The notes under the pieces are model-generated. The model was not told the origin of the DNA, searched no databases, and saw only the letters and a list, made by a program, of their open reading frames with translations. The translations under genes were made by a program, and so were the position numbers. From Stereocaulon alpinum (Eukaryota > Ascomycota > Lecanoromycetes > Lecanorales > Stereocaulaceae), in contig JAEUBA010000027.1 of the NCBI GenBank assembly GCA_018257865.1, positions 274,323 to 338,322 on the forward strand: a DNA stretch of 64,000 nt, in the 5' to 3' direction. Of this stretch, positions 58,180 through 64,000 are shown piece after piece (positions within the stretch are counted from its first letter, which is position 1; each line of letters begins with the position of its first letter).

Positions 58180-59995
58180 TCTACTATTCCTTATTATTAA
58201 TAAATTTAGGGGGCTATATAAAGGCCGTTAACTCTATACCCTTATATAGTTAGTAAGGCTTAAGTAATAATATATAAAAGGTATTATAGATTTAATAACT
58301 TATAGGTAGTATTAAGTAGTATACTTATACCCTAACCTTATCTTTAATCCTAAATAGGCTAACGAACTAATAGAATAACTTTTTATTAGGGCGCCTTTAT
58401 TTAAGGTTTTTAGTTAAAAGTATTACTAATTTACCTACTTTATATTCTTTTAGCTTATAGTTTTTATTATAATACTTCGCTTATACTTTAATAGCGTAGC
58501 GCTAATAGTCTTTTATCTACTTTTAATAGTTTTATAGTTATTCTACCTATTCCTTTACTACTAGTACCTCCTCCTTTAGGGAGCCGTCCCTAGCTTCCTA
58601 ATATAGTTCAGGGTTATAGCTATATATAGTATAGAATAGCGAGTAACTAATAATACTATAGTAGCTATTTATATAGGTAAACTTAGTAATTAATAATAGC
58701 TTTACCTAATTAGTTTACTCTACGTTAGTAAATATTTATAGAAAGTATTCTAATATTTAGTTCTACTTTTTAGTCTAGCTATCCGTTTACGGATAGAAGG
58801 TAGTACTTATATAGCGCTTAATCTTCGTATAGTAGTATAAAGTTAACTAAAAAGTACTAGTAAATACTATACCTCTATTACTAACTACGCCTATAGGTAT
58901 ACTAAATCGGTATACTATTTTAGAGAAGAAGAGCTCTCTAAGTTCTTCTACTATAAAATTTTTTTTATAGCGAGATAGTAGACTATCTTTATAAACCTAT
59001 CTACTATTATAAGAATAGAATTATATATAATACTAGCCCGTTTACTAGGCGATAGTTCTATAATAAAATCTATTAATAGCTCTTACTATAGTCCTTTAGG
59101 TAAAGGTAATAATTATAACTCCCTATAGGGATAATATTTAGGAACCTTTATTCTTTAGTATATATTATAGGTATATATATAGCTTTGCGTCTACTCTACT
59201 ATATTAGCCTAATAATACTTTCGCCTTAATAGTTCTAATATCTTTATAGTGCTAAAATAGCCTACTAAAGGATTATTATAATATCTACTAATTAGCTCTT
59301 ATCTAAGGGTACTATCCTTTAGGATATATAATTACCCCTTATACTATAGAAGGTCCTTATTATTAAGAGACTAATTTATATACGTAGTATAATAATATTC
59401 TACTTTAGGATTTTAAGTCTTCCTAAATTTTATAACCTATTTATTTAAGTCTTATAATTCGCGAATAACTTATTTTAATAGTTTCTAAGGCTCCTTATAT
59501 AGCCCTTCTATAAGCTCTCTTATAGTTTTCCTTAGTATAATTACTTAGATTTTTATAATAAGGAAAGCTACTTTTAATATATTATACTTAGCGCGTTTAT
59601 ATAGCTTAGACTCTTTTTCTAACTATAAGGATAATTTACTTTATAATATTAGTAATAGGGTAGTATTAAATAGTAAGGCGCCTTTATAATTAGGTCGCCT
59701 TAATAGTAGATTAGTAGGATTAGTTTTTCCTACTTAATAAGTAATTTTAAAATTATATATAGCGAGCTTAAGCGCCTAGCGCGTTTACTATAGTATTAAC
59801 TCCTTTAACTTTATAAACCCCTATAGATTATTATAATTAATAAGTACTTTAATAAGGTATAAGCTCCTTTCTAAGTAGTAGTACTACTACTTAAAAGTAT
59901 CTACTATTACTAGTAGTTCTTAATTATATATTTTATAATTTTATTCTACTAGGATTATCTTTCTTACTATAATAGAAAATCGGTAATTAGGACCC
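58180..59995 (-). mobile_element. RIP-degraded Ty3/gypsy retrotransposon remnant
   Basis: The minus strand from 59.99 kb downwards reads as the 3' half of a gypsy pol. The RNase H end has ELLVIVDTFK, KVLINYNNL*GF and LKLAIYNFKITY. A zinc-binding region follows with H-to-Y changes (YYNNPLVGYF, LELLRRKYYWANI). The integrase core begins RELQLLPLPKGLQ, then LIDFITELSPSKR and SILIVVDRFIKI. Canonical residues are lost in the CpA-to-TpA manner. Reverse transcriptase, gag and LTRs are not seen. The remnant stops abruptly near 59995, where the next Helitron appears to begin. Confidence 0.85.
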
Positions 59996-62900
59996 TAAAG
60001 ATCACCCGTGCTAAGCGATCTAATATATCTTAAGATAAGTCCCCCAATTTCCTATCTCAGCCTAGCACGAATATTAATATTCTAAGCACTTTACGCACTT
60101 AACGTATAGTACGTATAATAAATAGTTAGGTAATTCAAAAGATACGCAAGCTCTTAAGGATTCTAATATACCAAAAATCTTTTAAATTAGCCTATATACG
60201 CAAATATTATACTTAAATATATAGTATATATACGCTAAAATCCTATATCTTAGCGCCCCTACTCCCGCGTTTATTTTATTTACCAGTGCTTTCTTCTTTT
60301 TTTTTTCTCTCTACTACCTTATCTATATATAAATTATATATAATAGATAGCTTATAGATAACATCGCTCCTCCTAAGGATATACGTCTTACTATATATAC
60401 TCACCGTCTTCGTAACCTTAACTATCGCTATAATTACACTGCTACCTCCTTTCGCTCCTCTACTAAACGACTAGCCCTTATAGAGCTTAACCCGAATACC
60501 GCTAGTAATAAGAGGAAGAAGACTTATAAGAGTATAGGGGTTAGGCGTAGCAGACCTAAAAATACTACAGCAGCTGCTTAGGTAATCAATACTATAAAGG
60601 AGGATATAGTTAATACTATAGGGGAGACCGCAGTACTTAGGTATTTACTAAGCAGGCTATTCTAAGAGCCTTACTATAATTCTTATATTAATAGCCATAC
60701 TATAATACAGCGTGATTATAACCCTGTTAACTTATATTTATAGGTAGTAATCTCGTAAAGAGTCCCTCTACTAGCTCCTACTCTAGAAGATATTACTAAG
60801 TCAGCGCCTACTAAGTTTATAGATATTAACTTAATTACTCCCCTACCTAAACTAGTATACTCTAAGCGTACTCTACGCTACTACGCCTACTAGGAACGAA
60901 CTATAGAAGACCGTAGCCTAGACTACCCTAGTCGCTAGCGTAGCCTATATCAGCTGAGGAATAGGGCTATATTCTAGTTATATAGGGACCTAGCTACGGC
61001 TAAAGACGTAAAGCTCTTTATAATTAATAAAGGTTTCTATAATACGTCTAATACCTACCCCTACTATACTGCTTAGTCTTAGCCTATAGAACGTAGGCCT
61101 AATAATTAGTAGCTATACTACGATAATAGGAAGAATAATTAGCTACCGCCCGATTAATTATATAAGCCGGAAGAGGTCGATCTATTACCTAATAGACTAG
61201 AAAAGGACCGTAAGCTTATAGCGTATAAAATAAATAACTTACTCTATAAAATTAAAGATATCTTACTAGATAGGCACCCTATACGCCGTAGGACTACTTA
61301 CAGCAAAGAGTTTATTTAAAATATCGTTAGCTATAATAACAGCCTCTCCTTTACTAGTAAGGTGGCTGATAATATCGACTTTAATATAGGCCGCACTACG
61401 TTCCGAATCTAAGGGTTAGTCTACTATCGTATAAGGCCTCTTATACCGGATAACGGCGAACGGGCGAAGTTTACTTAAATCTATACCCTAGACGGTATAT
61501 AGGAGTAACTAGATACTTAGTAGTACTATTTAGGGGGTATAGATCTAGCTACCCTTACTCAGCTATAGCGTATCCTACGTACTATTAATCTATATACTTA
61601 AGGTTTTAAGACTTACTTCGATCATATAAAGGAGGATAAGGAAAGATATCTAATTAAGATAATAAGTATACGTATTTAGTAGCTTAATCTAAAACGTTAA
61701 AATAGGGGTATATATAATCGCCCTACGTCTACTAAGGTCGCCCGTGTTATAATTATACCTACTGATAGGAAAAAGGGTCGTATTAAATATAATATCTGTA
61801 TAGAAACTAAAGAGGGGGGTCTTATAATAATCCTAGAGTAGTATCCTTCTTATATAGCTTTATAATATATCTTACTATTCCTATTTAGCGAATAGTCGTA
61901 GTATAATCATATCCTATTAGCTAGTCGACAGCTTCCTAGCGATTATCTATTATATATATCGTAGCGTAATTATACCGTTAGTATACTATCTCGCTATAAC
62001 TTCCAGTTTTCGGAGGATCTAAAGCAAGAAGATAGTAGTAACGACTTAGAGTAAGAAAACGACCTTAATACTAACGGCGATAATATACCTTAGGGGCGTG
62101 GAGGATCTATACGATTAATAAGGCGTCAGTTTTATATAAAGTAGATATAGGTAAGTATCTTTTATTACCCTAAGTTAGATTATAATATTTCTAGGTCGGA
62201 ATATCTTCCTTCTAAATCTAACTATACTATAGATCCGTTTACCTTACTTTAGTTATATACTAGATAGGGGGCGTCTTTTCAGTTACTAGGTTACCGATAT
62301 CTAAGCTTTAATTAAGATAAACGATCTAAATTAGTATAAGCGAAATTAGTAAACTATCCGAACTAACTGCTACTTAGGGCTTATAGATAGGCTTAGTACC
62401 GACCCTAGTATCTCTCTTAAGGATTTTAGGTCTAAAGTAACTATACTACCGGCTATAATACTAGGAAGCCTATAATATATAAAGGCGAAGATATAAGACG
62501 TAATAACGATCGTTCGGAAAAGGGGTAAACCTAAGTACTTTATTACCTTCACGTATAATCCTAAGTAGCCTGATATTCAAAATCTACTAAAGCCTAGCTA
62601 GATATAAGAGTACCGTTATAATCTAATAGCCTATATATTTAAGTAGAAGCTTAATAAGCTTATATATAACCTCCTTAAGCTCTATATACTTAGTATTAAT
62701 ATTACTTATTACTTTATGATTAAGTTTTAAAAGCGAGGACTGCCATACGCCTATATTTTATTAATTATATAGAAAGAGGATCGGATTTATACTATTAAAG
62801 ATATCGATAGTATCGTCTAAGTATTTATACCTAATAAAGGAGCTGATAAGAAGCTCTATAAGTTAGTTCTATAGTATATAGTCTATAATCGCTGTACTAG

Positions 62901-64000
62901 TAACCCTAATAATATATACTATAGTAAAGAGAAGAATTATTATAGTAAAAGCTTCCCTAAGGATTTTTATAACTAGACTAAGTTCGCCCCTAATAGGAGC
63001 TACCCTTAGTATAAACGTCTATTTACAGAGCCTCTCGAAAATATAAATATTAATAATAGATAGGTTATTCTGTATAATCCCTATCTATTAAAGAAATACG
63101 GTAGCTATATTAATATTAAGATCTGTAGCTCTATTAAGTCGGTTTTCTATCTATATAAATATATCTATAAGGGCCTAGATTAGGCTAATATTACCCTAAC
63201 TTAACGTAGCAAGCACTATAATAATAACCCTACTCCTTTAGGGCAGCCTAAGTAATAAGGTAAGGAGGTAGATAAGATTATTAAGTACTATTCAGCTCGC
63301 TAGATTAGCTCCGCAGAGGCCGTATAGAAGCTGTTATTATTTAGTATAGGTATAATAAAGTCTTATATAGAGCGCTTATAGATCTATCTACTAGATTAAT
63401 AATATATCCTATTTAATCCGAGCGAAGATAAGGCTGTAAATAATACTGCTAAGTAGAAGCTTATAGATAATAAAAAGCTATATAGAACTACCTTAACTAA
63501 GTACTTTAAGATAAATTAGATCGCTAAGGAAGCCCTTAATTAAGGCTAGCTACTACCTTTTAGAAAGAAGAATAGTAGGCGGCTTATAGTTAAAAAGAAC
63601 CCGCTGGATTACCTATATACTAACTTTCCAGAGTATTTCACCTAGATTAAGTAATCTAAGCGGTAGAAGGTTCGTAAAAAAGGCGAAGCCCTTAGGCGTA
63701 TATACTTTATTAGCCCTAAGAGTAAGGATTTATATTATTTACGACTACTCCTATATTATCGCAAGGGTGCTACGTCTTTTAACGACCTATATACAATTAA
63801 TAGCTGCGTAATAGAATAGAAAGAAGCCTATATAAAGCTTAGGCTAACTAAAAATAATAAGTATACTAACGAAATCTTAGATAAGGGTAAGGACTTTTAG
63901 GGGGGTTATAGACTATAGAGCCTATTTATTATAGTATTACTTAAGCTCTAACTAACAGACGCTCTAGTATTATAGGATAAATATAAAGAGTATATATTAT
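59996..64000 (+). mobile_element. RIP-degraded Helitron, plus strand, runs off the window
   Basis: On the + strand the Rep-type N domain is legible at about 62.44-63.2 kb: RKPIIYKGEDIRR, RGLPYAYILLII, CTSNPNNIYYSKEKNYYSK, ILYNPYLLKKYGSYINIKIC and YLYKYIYKGLD. The start of the helicase follows from 63.6 kb: DLYYLRLLLYYRKGATSFND (family: LRLLL-H-x-x-G-A-T-S-F). The window ends before the ATP site. The wording differs clearly from the minus-strand copy (roughly half the residues shared in the N domain by eye), so it is another Helitron family. The true 5' end is not fixed; 59996 is where the gypsy reading stops. Confidence 0.86.

Larger units (their letters stand above)
50100..64000. repeat. RIP-saturated AT-rich block
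   Basis: From about 50.1 kb to the window end the sequence is dominated by TA steps. CA and TG are nearly absent over long stretches (none in 50521-50700), while CG and GC remain (ACGCGA, CGGTA). This is the CpA-to-TpA signature of repeat-induced point mutation, not general AT drift. Because ATG contains TG it is almost gone, so only two frames of 60 or more codons carry any start. All elements inside are dead. The block includes two Helitrons and a Ty3/gypsy remnant, listed separately. Confidence 0.93.

Noticed and set aside
1..64000. A biosynthetic gene cluster, CRISPR-like array or defence island
   Set aside because: No backbone enzyme, cluster regulator or regularly spaced repeat array was seen. 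Neighbouring genes have unrelated housekeeping roles.

Overview
The window looks like a chromosome segment of a filamentous ascomycete (Pezizomycotina; Dothideomycetes is my guess, not shown). The evidence is short 50-165 bp spliceosomal introns (GT...AG, some with a CTAAC-type branch site), typical fungal housekeeping genes, and a 14 kb AT-rich block carrying the signature of repeat-induced point mutation (RIP).

Layout. 1-7.6 kb: the 3' end of one gene, then about 7.4 kb with no confident gene, only possible relics. 7.6-14.4 kb: a two-exon nucleoside-phosphorylase-like protein, a three-exon short-chain dehydrogenase with an altered active site (minus), and the protein-histidine methyltransferase HPM1 (minus). 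14.57-14.94 kb: degenerate telomere-like repeats abutting a 345 bp inverted-repeat element (MITE) flanked by TA. 16-19 kb: a large two-pass membrane protein with about 16-17 ankyrin repeats. 22-31 kb: a Kre9/Knh1-like GPI-type wall protein, COA3 (minus), a seven-exon symplekin/PTA1, and a DUF7924-like PD-(D/E)XK-fold protein. 31-36 kb: a charged internally repetitive protein, SIL1 (minus) and a mitochondrial complex I subunit. 36.5-37.9 kb: a frameshifted SRPK-like kinase (minus). 38.8-50 kb: a second Kre9-like protein, an unidentified minus gene, a small secreted cysteine-containing protein, RPS15 (minus), RPP2 (minus), SPT2 and NAXD (minus, with an 11-nt microexon).

50.1-64 kb is RIP-saturated. 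CpA/TpG are almost absent while CpG is kept, so ATG is nearly abolished and almost no ORF starts exist. Reading through the stops on both strands gives recognisable ghosts: a minus-strand Helitron (Rep domain about 53.8-54.9 kb, helicase about 51.2-52.8 kb), a minus-strand Ty3/gypsy remnant (RNase H and integrase, 58.2-60.0 kb) and a plus-strand Helitron of a different family (60 kb to the window end).

The living genes are unlinked housekeeping functions (translation, chromatin, mRNA 3'-end formation, ER folding, respiration, metabolite repair) interspersed with accessory genes. There is no biosynthetic cluster or operon-like system. I found no clear tRNA, rRNA or CRISPR array. Exon boundaries were placed by hand from splice sites, frame and family motifs, so they are predictions.
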